This document shows positions 54,605 to 64,000 of a stretch of 64,000 bases of DNA, one piece after another. The notes under the pieces are model-generated. The model saw only the letters and a list, made by a program, of their open reading frames with translations, was not told the origin of the DNA and did not search any database. How positions within the stretch are numbered: position 1 is the stretch's first letter; every line of letters starts with the position of its first letter. Origin of the DNA: Wenyingzhuangia sp. 2_MG-2023 (GTDB taxonomy: Bacteria; Bacteroidota; Bacteroidia; Flavobacteriales; Flavobacteriaceae); the NCBI RefSeq assembly GCF_030548295.1, contig NZ_JAUOSB010000009.1, forward strand, positions 62,001 through 126,000. Direction: 5' to 3'. Position numbers and translations under genes: made by a program.

Positions 54605-55942
54605 TTAAATTGTCGCTTTCCTTTTTGTTCCAGTTTTCATTAAACCGTCATAATGTCTGTTTAACAAGTATGAGTTAATTTGCTGGATAGTATCTATTGC
54701 AACACCTACCATAATGATTAACGAGGTACCTCCATAAAACAAAGCCCAATTTTGTTGAACACCGAAATGAATAACAATCGCTGGAAAAACAGCCAGCAAA
54801 GCTAAGAAAATAGATCCAGGTAACGTAATTTTTGACAAAATACTATCTAATTTTTCTGCAGTCTCAGTTCCTGGGCGGGTTCCGGGGATAAATCCACCGC
54901 TTTTTTTCAAGTCATCTGCCATTTTATTTGTTGGAATTGTAATTGCCGTATAGAAATAACTAAACACAATGATCAAAACACAGAATAAAATATTGTAACC
55001 CCATCCATTAAAATCAGACAATGCATTAAAAACTGTTTGCAAAGTTCCATCTGAATTTCTAGCAATCAATCCTGGTACAAACATAATTGCTTGTGCAAAG
55101 ATAATTGGCATAACTCCAGCTGAGTTTAACTTTAAAGGAATGTACTGTCTTGCTCCTTGAGCATCTTCAATACTTCCTACAACTGTACGTCTTGCATACT
55201 GTACTGCTATTCTACGAACTGCAGTTACTAAAAGTATACTTGCTAAAATAATTGCAAACCATACAATAATCTCTAAAAGAATCATCATCAATCCACCAGC
55301 TGCATCTCCTGAAACTTTAGAAATAACCTCTTGTGCAAATGCTCCAGGGAATCTTGCAATAATACCAATCATAATCAATAATGAAATTCCATTACCAATT
55401 CCTTTCTCAGTAATACGCTCTCCCAACCACATTGCAAAAACTGTTCCAGCAGTTAATAAAATCATCGAAGATATCCAGAACCATCCTCCTTGACCTAACA
55501 AGTAGGCTTCAGTTGGTATACCTAATGTTGGTAAACTTGTTAGATACGCACCACCTTGAACGATTGTAATACCTATTGTTAACCAACGAGTGATTTGATT
55601 GATTTTATTTCTTCCACTTTCACCATCTTTCTGTAATTTCTGCAAATAAGGAACCGCAATTCCCATTAACTGTACTACAATAGATGCTGATATATAAGGC
55701 ATAATCCCAAGAGCCATAATCGAAGCTCTTGAGAATGCACCTCCTGTAAATGCGCTTAATAAACCTAAAAGTCCATCTGAAGTTGAGTTACCCAATGCTG
55801 TTAGCTGTTGAGGATCAATACCAGGTAATGTAACCTGAGCCATAAATCTGTAAACTATCATCAACCCTAAAGTCAATTTTATTTTACCTTTTAACTCATC
55901 AATAGACCAAATGTCTTTTATAGTTTGGATAAATTTCTTCAT
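54605..55942 (-). CDS. secY: Preprotein translocase subunit SecY
   Basis: 445 residues with ten predicted transmembrane helices. Early motif [27 protein letters not shown]; plug-region [27 protein letters not shown]; the cytoplasmic loop [16 protein letters not shown] and the C-terminal [11 protein letters not shown]. It forms the protein-conducting channel with SecE and SecG. It lies between rplO and infA in the spc operon. Confidence 0.98.
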   Translation of the reverse strand: MKKFIQTIKDIWSIDELKGKIKLTLGLMIVYRFMAQVTLPGIDPQQLTALGNSTSDGLLGLLSAFTGGAFSRASIMALGIMPYISASIVVQLMGIAVPYLQKLQKDGESGRNKINQITRWLTIGITIVQGGAYLTSLPTLGIPTEAYLLGQGGWFWISSMILLTAGTVFAMWLGERITEKGIGNGISLLIMIGIIARFPGAFAQEVISKVSGDAAGGLMMILLEIIVWFAIILASILLVTAVRRIAVQYARRTVVGSIEDAQGARQYIPLKLNSAGVMPIIFAQAIMFVPGLIARNSDGTLQTVFNALSDFNGWGYNILFCVLIIVFSYFYTAITIPTNKMADDLKKSGGFIPGTRPGTETAEKLDSILSKITLPGSIFLALLAVFPAIVIHFGVQQNWALFYGGTSLIIMVGVAIDTIQQINSYLLNRHYDGLMKTGTKRKATI

Positions 55943-55955
55943 CTAGTTTATTAAA

Positions 55956-56405
55956 TTATAATGTTACAGCTTCTCCTCCAGCAGCTTCAATAGCAGCTTT
56001 AGCAGTTCCTGTAAATTTGTGAGCAGTTACTTGTAATTTAGCTGTCAATTCACCACCACCTAGTATTTTTACTAAGTCGTTTTTTCTAGCCAAACCGCTT
56101 TCAACCAATACAGCTAAATTAACTGTATCTGTAACAATACCTTTATCAACTAAAGCTTGTAACTTGTCTAAATTAATTCCATTGTATTCCTTACGGTTTA
56201 CATTGGTAAATCCAAACTTAGGTACTCTTCTTTGTAATGGCATTTGCCCTCCTTCAAATCCTACTTTTCTAGAATATCCAGAACGAGATTTTTGACCATT
56301 ATGACCTCTAGTAGCTGTACCACCGTGACCAGATCCTTCTCCTCTAGCAATTCGCTTACCACTTTTAACAGAACCCTTGGCAGGTTTTAAATTGTTTAAA
56401 CTCAT
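55956..56405 (-). CDS. rplO: 50S ribosomal protein L15
   Basis: 149 residues. The Gly/Arg-rich N-terminal extension is typical (GSVKSGKRIARGEGSGHGGTATRGHNGQKSRSG, quoted in part), followed by FEGGQMPLQRRVPKFGF. It is a late assembly protein of the large subunit. 11 bases after rpmD. Confidence 0.97.
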   Translation of the reverse strand: MSLNNLKPAKGSVKSGKRIARGEGSGHGGTATRGHNGQKSRSGYSRKVGFEGGQMPLQRRVPKFGFTNVNRKEYNGINLDKLQALVDKGIVTDTVNLAVLVESGLARKNDLVKILGGGELTAKLQVTAHKFTGTAKAAIEAAGGEAVTL

Positions 56406-56416
56406 CTTTTTATAAC

Positions 56417-56599
56417 TTATTTAATTTCTTCAACAGAAATTAAGTGTTGAACTTTATTAACCATTCCTATAATTGAAGGTGTAGCATCGTGTTCTACTAC
56501 CTTACCAATTTTAGTCAAACCTAATGCCTCTAATGTTCTTTTTTGAACAAGAGTACGGTTTATTTGGCTCTTTACTTGTGTTACTTTAATTTTTCCCAT
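56417..56599 (-). CDS. rpmD: 50S ribosomal protein L30
   Basis: 60 residues from the ATG at 56599 (MGKIKVTQVKSQINR). A TTG three codons upstream is in frame but less likely; 60 residues is the usual size. The conserved LEALGLTKIGKVVEH segment is present. It follows rpsE by 11 bases. Confidence 0.95.
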   Translation of the reverse strand: MGKIKVTQVKSQINRTLVQKRTLEALGLTKIGKVVEHDATPSIIGMVNKVQHLISVEEIK

Positions 56600-56610
56600 G
56601 GTATCCAATA

Positions 56611-57132
56611 TTAACCGTTAAATACTTTATCTAAAGAAATACCTCTTTCAGCAGCAATTGCTTGTGGGCTTCTCAATTGTAATAAAGCATCAAAAGTTGC
56701 TTTTACTAAGTTGTGAGAGTTTGAAGATCCTTGAGACTTAGATAATACATCATGTACACCTACAGACTCTAATACCATACGCACAGCTCCACCAGCAATA
56801 ACTCCGGTACCATGTGATGCAGGTAGTAATAATACTTTAGATCCACCAAATTTACCCTTTTGTTCATGAGGTAAAGTTGCGTTTAACAATGGAATACGAA
56901 CCAAGTTTTTCTTAGCTTCTTCAACTGCTTTTGCAATAGATGATGCTACGTCTAATGACTTTCCTGATCCATAACCAACAACTCCTGCTCCATTTCCTAC
57001 TACAACAATAGCAGAAAATCCAAAAGTACGCCCTCCTTTAGTAACTTTCGTTACACGGTTAACTGACACTAAGCGATCCACTAACTCTAATCCGCTTGGC
57101 TTAACTCTTTCTATGTTTTTATATCCTTGCAT
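56611..57132 (-). CDS. rpsE: 30S ribosomal protein S5
   Basis: 173 residues. Double-stranded RNA-binding-like N-terminal domain with [20 protein letters not shown] and the C-terminal [25 protein letters not shown]5 contributes to decoding fidelity. It is 12 bases after rplR. Confidence 0.98.
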   Translation of the reverse strand: MQGYKNIERVKPSGLELVDRLVSVNRVTKVTKGGRTFGFSAIVVVGNGAGVVGYGSGKSLDVASSIAKAVEEAKKNLVRIPLLNATLPHEQKGKFGGSKVLLLPASHGTGVIAGGAVRMVLESVGVHDVLSKSQGSSNSHNLVKATFDALLQLRSPQAIAAERGISLDKVFNG

Positions 57133-57144
57133 AATATAATTTTC

Positions 57145-57498
57145 TTAAAATTTTAAACCAGCTTCTCTAGCTGCTTCCGCTAATGATTTCACTCTACCGT
57201 GATACAAATAACCATTTCTATCAAAAGCAACAGTTTCTATTCCAGCAGATTTTGCTTTTTCACCAATAGATTTCCCTACCAATGCAGCAACTTCAACTTT
57301 ATTTCCTTTTGCTTCGATTTCTTTATCTCTTGACGACACAGATACTAAAGTAATTCCTGTATTGTCATCAACTAATTGAGCGTAAATTTCTTTGTTACTT
57401 CTAAATACAGACAATCTAGGTCTAGCTGCTGTACCCACAGAAATTTTTCTAATTCTACGCTTAATTCTTTGTCTTCTTTCAAGCTTTGATAATGCCAT
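57145..57498 (-). CDS. rplR: 50S ribosomal protein L18
   Basis: 117 residues. Motifs [28 protein letters not shown] and the C-terminal [21 protein letters not shown]. Binds 5S rRNA together with L5. 11 bases after rplF. Confidence 0.98.
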   Translation of the reverse strand: MALSKLERRQRIKRRIRKISVGTAARPRLSVFRSNKEIYAQLVDDNTGITLVSVSSRDKEIEAKGNKVEVAALVGKSIGEKAKSAGIETVAFDRNGYLYHGRVKSLAEAAREAGLKF

Positions 57499-57509
57499 AA
57501 TACTATAAA

Positions 57510-58055
57510 TTATGCAGATTTACCTGCTTTTCTTCTTAATTCTTCACCTACAAACTTAATTCCTTTTCCTTTGTACGGTTCAGGTCTACGGAAAGAACGA
57601 ATCTTTGCAGCTACTTGACCTACCAATTGCTTATCGAAAGAAGTAAGTTTTATGATTGGATTTTTTCCTTTATCAGAAACTGTTTCAACTTTAACCTCTG
57701 GTGCAATATCCAACACAATGTTGTGTGAAAAACCGATAGCTAAATCTAATACATTTCCTTGATTAGATGCTCTGTATCCTACCCCTACTAACTCTAATTC
57801 TTTAGACCATCCTATAGATACTCCTTGAATCATATTGTTAACTAAGGCTCTATACAAACCATGTTTTGCTCTATGCGTTTTTGATTCCGATGAACGATCT
57901 AACGTTAAAACTCCATCTTCTTCTTTGATACTGATACCATCAGTAATCTCTTGAGTTAATTCTCCTAACTTCCCTTTCACTGTAACTGTGTCTCCGTTAA
58001 TAGTAACAGTAACACCAGCTGGAATTGCGATTGGGCTTTTTCCTATTCTTGACAT
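57510..58055 (-). CDS. rplF: 50S ribosomal protein L6
   Basis: 181 residues. N-terminal [17 protein letters not shown] and C-terminal [24 protein letters not shown] motif that binds 23S rRNA near the sarcin-ricin loop. It is 13 bases after rpsH. Confidence 0.98.
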   Translation of the reverse strand: MSRIGKSPIAIPAGVTVTINGDTVTVKGKLGELTQEITDGISIKEEDGVLTLDRSSESKTHRAKHGLYRALVNNMIQGVSIGWSKELELVGVGYRASNQGNVLDLAIGFSHNIVLDIAPEVKVETVSDKGKNPIIKLTSFDKQLVGQVAAKIRSFRRPEPYKGKGIKFVGEELRRKAGKSA

Positions 58056-58068
58056 ACTATTCTATTTT

Positions 58069-58467
58069 TTAATAAACGTGACAAATTACTTCTCCACCTA
58101 CTTTTTCTGCTTTAGCTTGCTTAGATGTCATCACTCCTTTAGAAGTAGACACAATTGCAATACCTAAACCATTTAAAACTCTTGGTAAATCCTCAACCCC
58201 AACATACTTACGTAATCCTGGTGTAGAAATACGTTCAATTTTTTTAATAACTGATTCGTTAGTGATTGGATTGTACTTTAAAGCTATTTTGATAACACCT
58301 TGCACAGCATTCTCTTCAAATTTATAACTTAAAATATACCCTTGGTCAAACAAAATCTCTGTGATTGCTTTTTTAACCTTTGATGCAGGAATCTCCACCA
58401 CTCTGTGTCCTGCTAAATAAGCATTTCTTACTCTTGTTAAGTAATCTGCTATTGGATCTGTATACAT
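58069..58467 (-). CDS. rpsH: 30S ribosomal protein S8
   Basis: 132 residues. N-terminal [27 protein letters not shown] and C-terminal [22 protein letters not shown]. In E. coli S8 represses the spc operon by binding an rplE-region structure. A 76-base gap upstream, before rpsN, carries a small repeat hairpin. Confidence 0.98.
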   Translation of the reverse strand: MYTDPIADYLTRVRNAYLAGHRVVEIPASKVKKAITEILFDQGYILSYKFEENAVQGVIKIALKYNPITNESVIKKIERISTPGLRKYVGVEDLPRVLNGLGIAIVSTSKGVMTSKQAKAEKVGGEVICHVY

Positions 58468-58494
58468 AATATTTGTATTGGTTATAGATTATCA

Positions 58495-58513
58495 CCCTGA
58501 AACAAGTTCAGGG
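58495..58513. repeat. Short repeat-like hairpin inside the spc operon
   Basis: CCCTGA and TCAGGG (58495-58500 with 58508-58513) enclose a seven-base loop AACAAGT. The wording CACCCTGAAACAAGTTCAGGG matches a short interspersed sequence often seen between genes in Flavobacteriaceae genomes. It sits in the only long gap between rpsN and rpsH. Confidence 0.5.
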
Positions 58514-58543
58514 CTAGCATCTAAAATTAATTCTTAAAAATTT

Positions 58544-58813
58544 TTACCAACTTGCTTTGGTTACACCAGGAATTAATCCTTGGTTTGCCATCTGACGGAA
58601 AGTTACACGAGAAATTCCAAACTGACGCATATATCCTTTTGGTCTTCCTGTTAACTTACAACGATTGTGAGTACGAACTGGAGAAGCGTTTTTAGGCAAC
58701 TTCTGTAATCCTTCGTAATCACCAGCTTCTTTTAAAGCTTTACGTTTTTCAGCGTATTTGGCAACTGTTTTAGCTCTTTTTCTCTCACGAGCTTTCATTG
58801 ATTCTTTAGCCAT
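58544..58813 (-). CDS. rpsN: 30S ribosomal protein S14, zinc-free form
   Basis: 89 residues, the longer C-minus version: it lacks the CxxC pairs of the short zinc form. N-terminal [15 protein letters not shown] and C-terminal [24 protein letters not shown] (quoted in part) are typical. Two bases after rplE. Confidence 0.98.
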   Translation of the reverse strand: MAKESMKARERKRAKTVAKYAEKRKALKEAGDYEGLQKLPKNASPVRTHNRCKLTGRPKGYMRQFGISRVTFRQMANQGLIPGVTKASW

Positions 58814-58815
58814 GA

Positions 58816-59367
58816 TTAGTTCTTTTTAAATGGTAACCCTAATTCTGTTAATAATGATTTAGCTTCTTTATCAGTAGGTGCAGACGTTACAAAAGTAATA
58901 TCCATACCACCAATTTTTTTCACTTGATCAATATTAATTTCCGGGAAAATAATTTGTTCAGTAATTCCTAAATTATAATTTCCACGTCCATCAAAACCAG
59001 TAGCTTTAATACCGTTAAAATCTCTTACACGTGGTAAAGAAGCTGTAATTAATCTATCTAAGAATTCGTACATTTTAATTCCACGTAAAGTTACTCTTGC
59101 CCCAATTGGCATACCTTTACGTAATTTAAATGTAGCGATATCTTTTTTAGATAAAGTTGCAACTGCTTTTTGTCCTGAAATAGTAGTCAACTCTTCAACA
59201 GCGTAGTCTACTAATTTCTTGTCAGCAATAGCAGCACCTACACCTTTAGAGATCACTATTTTCTCTAATTTAGGCACTTGCATAATATTGCTATATCCGT
59301 ACTCTTCAGTTAAGGCAGCCTTAACTCTGTCATTGTACTCTTGCTTAAGTCTTGGAATATAACTCAT
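58816..59367 (-). CDS. rplE: 50S ribosomal protein L5
   Basis: 183 residues. N-terminal [20 protein letters not shown] and central [22 protein letters not shown], with [11 protein letters not shown]. Carries 5S rRNA into the large subunit and contacts the P-site tRNA. One base after rplX. Confidence 0.98.
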   Translation of the reverse strand: MSYIPRLKQEYNDRVKAALTEEYGYSNIMQVPKLEKIVISKGVGAAIADKKLVDYAVEELTTISGQKAVATLSKKDIATFKLRKGMPIGARVTLRGIKMYEFLDRLITASLPRVRDFNGIKATGFDGRGNYNLGITEQIIFPEINIDQVKKIGGMDITFVTSAPTDKEAKSLLTELGLPFKKN

Positions 59368-59368
59368 C

Positions 59369-59677
59369 TTAAATAGCTTTTTCTGATTTTTTAGAAATAC
59401 GCACTTTTTTACCGTCTTCTACTTTAAAACCAACTTTAGTGATGTTACCATCTTCTAAAATAGCTAAGTTAGAAATAGGTAAAGCAGCTTCTTTCTTTAC
59501 AATTCCACCTTGAGGGTTTTGAGCACTTGGTTTAGTGTGCTTAGAAACTAAGTTTACACCTTCAACAATTGCTTTGTTTTTATCAGTAATAATTTTTACT
59601 ACTTTCCCTTCTTTTCCTTTATGATCTCCAGCAATTACTCTTACTGTATCTCCTGATTTAATTTTAATCTTTGCCAT
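59369..59677 (-). CDS. rplX: 50S ribosomal protein L24
   Basis: 102 residues with an N-terminal KOW motif ([20 protein letters not shown]). It initiates large-subunit assembly. It follows rplN by 12 bases. Confidence 0.98.
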   Translation of the reverse strand: MAKIKIKSGDTVRVIAGDHKGKEGKVVKIITDKNKAIVEGVNLVSKHTKPSAQNPQGGIVKKEAALPISNLAILEDGNITKVGFKVEDGKKVRISKKSEKAI

Positions 59678-59689
59678 TTTTTACAAATA

Positions 59690-60058
59690 TTAAAGCACCT
59701 CAGGTGCTAATGATACAATTTTCATGAATTGCTTATCACGAAGTTCTCTTGCAACAGGTCCAAATACACGTGTTCCAGACATTTCTCCAGCCGCATTCAA
59801 CAACACACAAGCGTTGTCATCAAAACGAATGTAAGAACCGTCTTTTCTTCGTACTTCTTTAGAAGTACGAACCACTACAGCTTTAAATACCTGACCTTTT
59901 TTAGCGTTACCATTAGGAGTTGATGACTTTACAGTCACAACAATTTTGTCTCCTAATGAAGCATAACGTTTTCCAGTCCCTCCTAAAACACGGATCACTA
60001 AAACTTCTTTAGCCCCAGTGTTATCTGCTACGTTTAATCTTGATTCTGTTTGTAACAT
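59690..60058 (-). CDS. rplN: 50S ribosomal protein L14
   Basis: 122 residues. [27 protein letters not shown] at the N-terminus and [28 protein letters not shown] at the C-terminus (both quoted in part by family signature). One base after rpsQ; first gene of the classical spc group, continuous with the S10 group here. Confidence 0.98.
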   Translation of the reverse strand: MLQTESRLNVADNTGAKEVLVIRVLGGTGKRYASLGDKIVVTVKSSTPNGNAKKGQVFKAVVVRTSKEVRRKDGSYIRFDDNACVLLNAAGEMSGTRVFGPVARELRDKQFMKIVSLAPEVL

Positions 60059-60059
60059 A

Positions 60060-60317
60060 TTATTTCGCTCTTTCTAGGATTTCTACTAATCTCCAACGTT
60101 TAGATTTACTTAAAGGTCTTGTTTCCATGATTCTTACAGTATCTCCTATATTGCAGTCGTTTTGCTCATCGTGTGCAACGTACTTTTTCGTATTCAATAC
60201 GAACTTTCCATACATTGGGTGTTTCACTTTCTTTACCTCAGCTACAACAATAGACTTATCCATTTTGTTACTAGATACAACACCAATTCTTTCTTTTCTA
60301 AGATTTCTATTTTCCAT
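60060..60317 (-). CDS. rpsQ: 30S ribosomal protein S17
   Basis: 85 residues, OB-fold. [19 protein letters not shown] and the signature [20 protein letters not shown]. 12 bases after rpmC. Confidence 0.97.
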   Translation of the reverse strand: MENRNLRKERIGVVSSNKMDKSIVVAEVKKVKHPMYGKFVLNTKKYVAHDEQNDCNIGDTVRIMETRPLSKSKRWRLVEILERAK

Positions 60318-60329
60318 CTTGTAAAAATA

Positions 60330-60515
60330 CTATTGTCTGTTAGTTAACTCAGTAGCTACTCTTGCTACAGTTTTTCTAAGCGCTCTCACCTGTAAAGGAT
60401 TCTCTAAAGGAGAAATAGCATGAGCCATCTTAAGATCAGTATAGCTTTTCTTAAGAGAAACTAATTTCTCTTGTAACTCAGCTACTGATAATTCTTTAAT
60501 TTCTGATTGTTTCAT
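60330..60515 (-). CDS. rpmC: 50S ribosomal protein L29
   Basis: 61 residues, two-helix hairpin: MKQSEIKELSVAELQEKL and LRKTVARVATELTNRQ. Located at the peptide exit tunnel rim, where signal-recognition and trigger factors dock. 12 bases after rplP. Confidence 0.96.
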   Translation of the reverse strand: MKQSEIKELSVAELQEKLVSLKKSYTDLKMAHAISPLENPLQVRALRKTVARVATELTNRQ

Positions 60516-60527
60516 TTCTCTTAGATA

Positions 60528-60956
60528 TTAAGCGTTATCATAATCTCTCGCAACAACGAACTTAGTTTTAACTGGCATTTTTTGAGCTGCTAAGCGTAAT
60601 GCTTCTTTTGCAACACCGAAAGATACTCCTCCGATTTCAAACAATATTCTACCAGGCTTTACTACGGCTACGAAATATTCAGGAGCTCCCTTACCTTTAC
60701 CCATACGTACCTCTAAAGGTTTCTTTGTAATAGGCTTGTCTGGAAAAATTTTAATCCATAACTGACCTTCCCTTTTCATATGACGTGTCGCAGCAATACG
60801 ACCTGCTTCTATTTGTCTAGAGGTAATTAAGGCTTGTTCTAGAGATTTAATTCCGAACATTCCAAAAGCTAACTGATTCCCTCTTTGAGAATCACCGCTC
60901 ATATTACCTTTACCTTTCTGTACCTTACGGTACTTTACTCTTTTAGGCTGTAACAT
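60528..60956 (-). CDS. rplP: 50S ribosomal protein L16
   Basis: 142 residues. [52 protein letters not shown] and [19 protein letters not shown] (family signatures, quoted in part). It organises the A-site tRNA region. 26 bases after rpsC. Confidence 0.98.
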   Translation of the reverse strand: MLQPKRVKYRKVQKGKGNMSGDSQRGNQLAFGMFGIKSLEQALITSRQIEAGRIAATRHMKREGQLWIKIFPDKPITKKPLEVRMGKGKGAPEYFVAVVKPGRILFEIGGVSFGVAKEALRLAAQKMPVKTKFVVARDYDNA

Positions 60957-60982
60957 TTCTAAATTCTAATTTTTGTGAAAAA

Positions 60983-61705
60983 TTATTTTCTTTTACGAGG
61001 TCCTCTCTTTGGCCCTGAATTTCCACCATTATTTCCAGCAGACTTTTTAGCCATACCTACTAATGGAGATAATTCACGTTTACCATAAACCTCACCTTTC
61101 ATAATCCATACTTTAACTCCCAGTCTCCCGTAAGTTGTATGGGCTTCAACCAAAGCATAATCAATATCAGCTCTAAAAGTAGACAAAGGAATTCTACCTT
61201 CTTTATAGTGCTCTGAACGTGCCATTTCAGCACCATTTAAACGACCTGAAATTTGGATTTTGATCCCTTCAGCATTCATACGCATTGTTGCTGCAATAGC
61301 CATTTTTATTGCACGTCTATATGAAATTCTATTTTCAATTTGACGAGCAACACTTGAAGCAACTAGATGTGCATCTAATTCTGGGCGTTTAATTTCAAAA
61401 ATATTGATCTGTACATCATTTCCAGTCAACTTTTTCAACTCCTCTTTTAACTTGTCTACCTCTTGTCCACCTTTCCCGATAATAATACCTGGTCTAGCAG
61501 TAGTGATAGTAACGGTTACAAGTTTAAGAGTACGTTCAATGATGATTCTAGAAATACTAGCTTTGTATAATCTTGCATTTAAGTACTTTCTTATCTTATC
61601 GTCTTCAGCAATTTTATCACCGTAGTCGTTACCTCCGTACCAGTTTGAGTCCCATCCTCTGATGATTCCTAAACGATTTCCTATTGGATTAGTCTTTTGT
61701 CCCAT
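60983..61705 (-). CDS. rpsC: 30S ribosomal protein S3
   Basis: 240 residues. KH domain with [20 protein letters not shown] and the C-terminal [23 protein letters not shown]; basic tail KRGPRKRK. It lines the mRNA entry channel. 12 bases after rplV. Confidence 0.98.
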   Translation of the reverse strand: MGQKTNPIGNRLGIIRGWDSNWYGGNDYGDKIAEDDKIRKYLNARLYKASISRIIIERTLKLVTVTITTARPGIIIGKGGQEVDKLKEELKKLTGNDVQINIFEIKRPELDAHLVASSVARQIENRISYRRAIKMAIAATMRMNAEGIKIQISGRLNGAEMARSEHYKEGRIPLSTFRADIDYALVEAHTTYGRLGVKVWIMKGEVYGKRELSPLVGMAKKSAGNNGGNSGPKRGPRKRK

Positions 61706-61717
61706 TTCTACTTATGA

Positions 61718-62125
61718 TTATTTACTTTCAACGTTTTTACTTCCCAACACAATAGTTACGTGATTAGAACGCTTACGAATTCTATGTGCACGACCTTGTG
61801 GAGCTGGTCTTAATCTCTTTAACATTGCTGCAGAATCTACAGTAATTGTTTTTACATATAAATTAGCTTCTTCAATACTAGCGTCTTCATTTTTTGCTTG
61901 CCAGTTGGCAATAGCAGACAATAATAACTTCTCAATATTGATAGATGCTTCTTTAGAGCAAAATTTCAAGATTTGTAAAGCTTTTTCAACCTCTACTCCT
62001 CTTACTAAATCAGCCACCAATCTCATTTTTCTTGGTGATGTAGGACAACCAGTCAATTTAGCGAAAGCAACATCTTTCTTTGCTTCCTTGATCTGTTTTG
62101 CCATATTATGTTTACGAACTCCCAT
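61718..62125 (-). CDS. rplV: 50S ribosomal protein L22
   Basis: 135 residues. Motifs [17 protein letters not shown] and the beta-hairpin near [23 protein letters not shown] that lines the exit tunnel and is a known site of macrolide-resistance changes. An alternative Met at codon 8 (MAKQIKEAK) exists; both starts are plausible. Six bases after rpsS. Confidence 0.96.
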   Translation of the reverse strand: MGVRKHNMAKQIKEAKKDVAFAKLTGCPTSPRKMRLVADLVRGVEVEKALQILKFCSKEASINIEKLLLSAIANWQAKNEDASIEEANLYVKTITVDSAAMLKRLRPAPQGRAHRIRKRSNHVTIVLGSKNVESK

Positions 62126-62131
62126 ATCCTA

Positions 62132-62413
62132 CTATTTTTTTCCTTTATTTTTCTTGTCTGCACCGTGACCTCTAAAGGTACGTGTTGGTGAAAACTCTCC
62201 TAATTTATGACCTACCATGTTTTCTGTAACATATACTGGTACAAATGTTCTTCCGTTGTGAACTCCAATAGTTTGTCCAACGAAATCTGGAGTAATCATA
62301 GAAGCTCTTGACCAAGTTTTTATAACTTCTTTACTACCTGCTTCTGCATTTGCTATAACTCTTTTCTCAAGTCTATGAAAAATGAAAGGTCCTTTTTTTA
62401 ATGAACGTGCCAT
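62132..62413 (-). CDS. rpsS: 30S ribosomal protein S19
   Basis: 93 residues. [42 protein letters not shown] and [15 protein letters not shown] (family signatures, quoted in part). Located in the small-subunit head. Six bases after rplB. Confidence 0.98.
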   Translation of the reverse strand: MARSLKKGPFIFHRLEKRVIANAEAGSKEVIKTWSRASMITPDFVGQTIGVHNGRTFVPVYVTENMVGHKLGEFSPTRTFRGHGADKKNKGKK

Positions 62414-62419
62414 GTCTTC

Positions 62420-63247
62420 TTATTTTTTTCTACGTTCTAAAATATACTTATTACTCGCTTTTGTCTTAGATCTAGTCTTGTATCCTTTAGCAGGTATACC
62501 ATTTCTAGATCTTGGGTGACCTCCTGAAGAACGTCCTTCTCCACCTCCCATTGGGTGATCAACTGGATTCATTCTAACAGCGTTTGTTCTTGGTCTTCTA
62601 CCTAACCATCTAGATCTACCAGCTTTACCAGAAACTAGTAATTGGTGATCTGAGTTTGAAACAACTCCGATAGTCGCGATACAAGTCAACAAGATCAATC
62701 TTGTTTCACCTGACGGTAATTTAACAGTAGCATACTTTCCTTCTTTTGCCATTAACTGAGCAAAAGAACCTGCAGAACGTGCCATAACAGCACCTTGACC
62801 TGGTCTTAATTCAATACAACAAATTGTTGTACCTAAAGGAATGTTTGCCAAAGGCATTGCATTACCAACATCTGGAGTAATTGCTTCGTTGTTACTTACA
62901 ATAGTTTGACCTACTTGCAAACCTGCTTGAGCAATAACATATCTTTTTTCTCCATCAGCATATTCTACTAATGCAATAAATGCAGTACGATTTGGATCGT
63001 ACTCAATTGTTTTTACAGTTGCTTCAACACCGAACTTATCTCTATTAAAATCGATAATACGGTATCTTTTTTTATGACCACCACCTACGTAGCGCATTGT
63101 CATTCTACCACTGTTGTTTCGACCTCCAGATCTTTTATTCGGTGCCAATAATGACTTCTCCGGCTTATCAGTAGTAATGGCGTCGAACCCATTTACTACT
63201 CTAAAACGCTGACCTGGTGTGATTGGTTTTAATTTTCTAACTGACAT
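62420..63247 (-). CDS. rplB: 50S ribosomal protein L2
   Basis: 275 residues. Signature [23 protein letters not shown] (quoted in part) near the C-terminus with the conserved His required for peptidyl-transferase centre structure, and [17 protein letters not shown]. 26 bases after rplW. Confidence 0.98.
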   Translation of the reverse strand: MSVRKLKPITPGQRFRVVNGFDAITTDKPEKSLLAPNKRSGGRNNSGRMTMRYVGGGHKKRYRIIDFNRDKFGVEATVKTIEYDPNRTAFIALVEYADGEKRYVIAQAGLQVGQTIVSNNEAITPDVGNAMPLANIPLGTTICCIELRPGQGAVMARSAGSFAQLMAKEGKYATVKLPSGETRLILLTCIATIGVVSNSDHQLLVSGKAGRSRWLGRRPRTNAVRMNPVDHPMGGGEGRSSGGHPRSRNGIPAKGYKTRSKTKASNKYILERRKK

Positions 63248-63273
63248 GTTAAAATTTAAAAATTATTTATTAA

Positions 63274-63564
63274 TTAAATATTGCTATATAAGTCAATATT
63301 CTCTCCTTCAGCTACCTCGATGATAGCCTTTTTATATGCAGAAACTTTCGATTGAACAACACCTTTTTTGGTGAATTTAGTCGAACGTTTTACTGGATAT
63401 ATCATTGTTCTTACTTTCTCAACTGAAACACCGTAAGTCGCTTCAATAGCTTCTTTGATTTCAATTTTGTTAGCTTTCATACTCACAACAAAAGCATAAC
63501 GGTTCAATAACTCGCTATCTTTAGTTGCTTTTTCTGTAATAATAGGTTTTATTAAAATACTCAT
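63274..63564 (-). CDS. rplW: 50S ribosomal protein L23
   Basis: 96 residues. MSILIKPIITEKATKDSE and NKIEIKEAIEATYGVSVEKVRTM. It is the trigger-factor and signal-recognition docking protein at the exit tunnel. Nine bases after rplD. Confidence 0.97.
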   Translation of the reverse strand: MSILIKPIITEKATKDSELLNRYAFVVSMKANKIEIKEAIEATYGVSVEKVRTMIYPVKRSTKFTKKGVVQSKVSAYKKAIIEVAEGENIDLYSNI

Positions 63565-63573
63565 ATCTGTACC

Positions 63574-64000
63574 CTATTTACTTAAATTAGCTTCAATATC
63601 TGCAATTGCACCCTCTAACAAAACAACTTTCCCAGCATTCAATACTTTGTAAGTGTTTAATTCTGAGGTAGTTACAACTTCAGACCCTTTTAAATTTCGT
63701 GAAGACAAATATACATTATTATTTGATTCACCCAAGACAAATAGAGATTTTTTATTATCTAACTCTAAAGCTTTCAATACGTTAATGAAATCTTTGGTCT
63801 TTGGAGCTTCAAAATTGAAGTCTTCTAAAACGATAATATTAGCATCTTTTGCTTGTAAACTGAAAGCAGATTTTCTTGCCAATCTCTTTAAGTTTTTATT
63901 CAATTTGAAAGAATAATCTTTTGGTCTTGGTCCAAAAATTCTACCTCCACCTCTAAAAACTGGAGATTTGATAGATCCTGCACGAGCAGTACCTGTTCCT
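63574..64000 (-). CDS. rplD: 50S ribosomal protein L4, N-terminus cut by the window edge
   Basis: The frame is open to the right edge, so the Met at 63903 is internal. Visible upstream residues include GTGTARAGSIKSPVFRGGGRIFGPRPKDY (quoted in part by family signature), the tunnel-loop region of L4. The C-terminal globular part has KNLKRLARKSAFSLQAKD and NVLKALELDNKKSLFVLGE. About 142 codons are present; the first third of the protein lies outside. In E. coli L4 represses the S10 operon. Confidence 0.95.
   Translation of the reverse strand, partial: GTGTARAGSIKSPVFRGGGRIFGPRPKDYSFKLNKNLKRLARKSAFSLQAKDANIIVLEDFNFEAPKTKDFINVLKALELDNKKSLFVLGESNNNVYLSSRNLKGSEVVTTSELNTYKVLNAGKVVLLEGAIADIEANLSK

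Noticed and set aside
1-64000. tRNA genes, CRISPR arrays, insertion sequences and prophage
   Set aside because: No cloverleaf-like segments, regularly spaced repeats, transposase or phage genes were seen.

Overview
The window is AT-rich chromosomal DNA from a Bacteroidota genome, most likely a marine member of the Flavobacteriaceae. The evidence is a SusC/SusD pair, Bacteroidota-type promoters (TTTG, about 19-20 bases, TAnnTTTG), Flavobacteriia-typical families (DUF4294, DUF5606, DUF493, START-like) and a zinc-free L36/S14 ribosomal set. It holds about 65 genes, two of them cut by the window edges. I saw no tRNA, rRNA, CRISPR array, insertion sequence or prophage.

Layout. (1) 1-4023, minus strand: periplasmic folding genes (a SurA-like isomerase cut at the left edge, a lipoprotein chaperone-like protein, a two-domain parvulin) and a DUF493 protein. 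(2) 4112-12975: housekeeping genes, namely an AAA ATPase overlapping recQ, fmt, HU, an AlgH-like protein, a class IV aminotransferase, a START-like protein, DUF4294, an M42 peptidase and class I fbp. (3) 13074-29836, minus strand: a complete alginate utilization locus. (4) 30074-33906: cca, a TsaC/Sua5 protein and an MsbA-like ABC exporter. (5) 34074-49317: surface-polysaccharide genes (six GT4-type glycosyltransferases, two glycosyltransferase-like proteins, rmlA-C-D-B), with ruvX, def, DUF5606 and mazG embedded among them. (6) 49386-51102: a hotdog thioesterase and carA. (7) 51247 to the right edge, minus strand: the merged alpha, spc and S10 ribosomal operons from rplQ back to a truncated rplD.

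How the alginate locus should work: surface PL7 lyases cut the polymer, SusC/SusD and a PKD lipoprotein bind and import oligosaccharides, PL6 and PL17 finish depolymerisation to unsaturated uronate, KdgF opens it to DEH, an ExuT-like MFS carrier crosses the inner membrane, and two SDR enzymes are candidates for reducing DEH to KDG. KDG kinase and KDPG aldolase are not in this window. A FadR-type GntR regulator sits inside the locus. Operators of the form TTGGTWWACCAA occur as tandem pairs with identical 13-base spacing at both main promoters, where the first operator shares its TTG with the -7 box. A perfect 18-base palindrome of the same type precedes the regulator gene.

The most interesting candidate for something new is a short plus-strand transcription unit inside the roughly 335-base susC leader: a -7-like box, a hairpin and a textbook intrinsic terminator, all antisense to the leader. 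It would be a flavobacterial counterpart of the cis-antisense RNAs known from Bacteroides polysaccharide loci.
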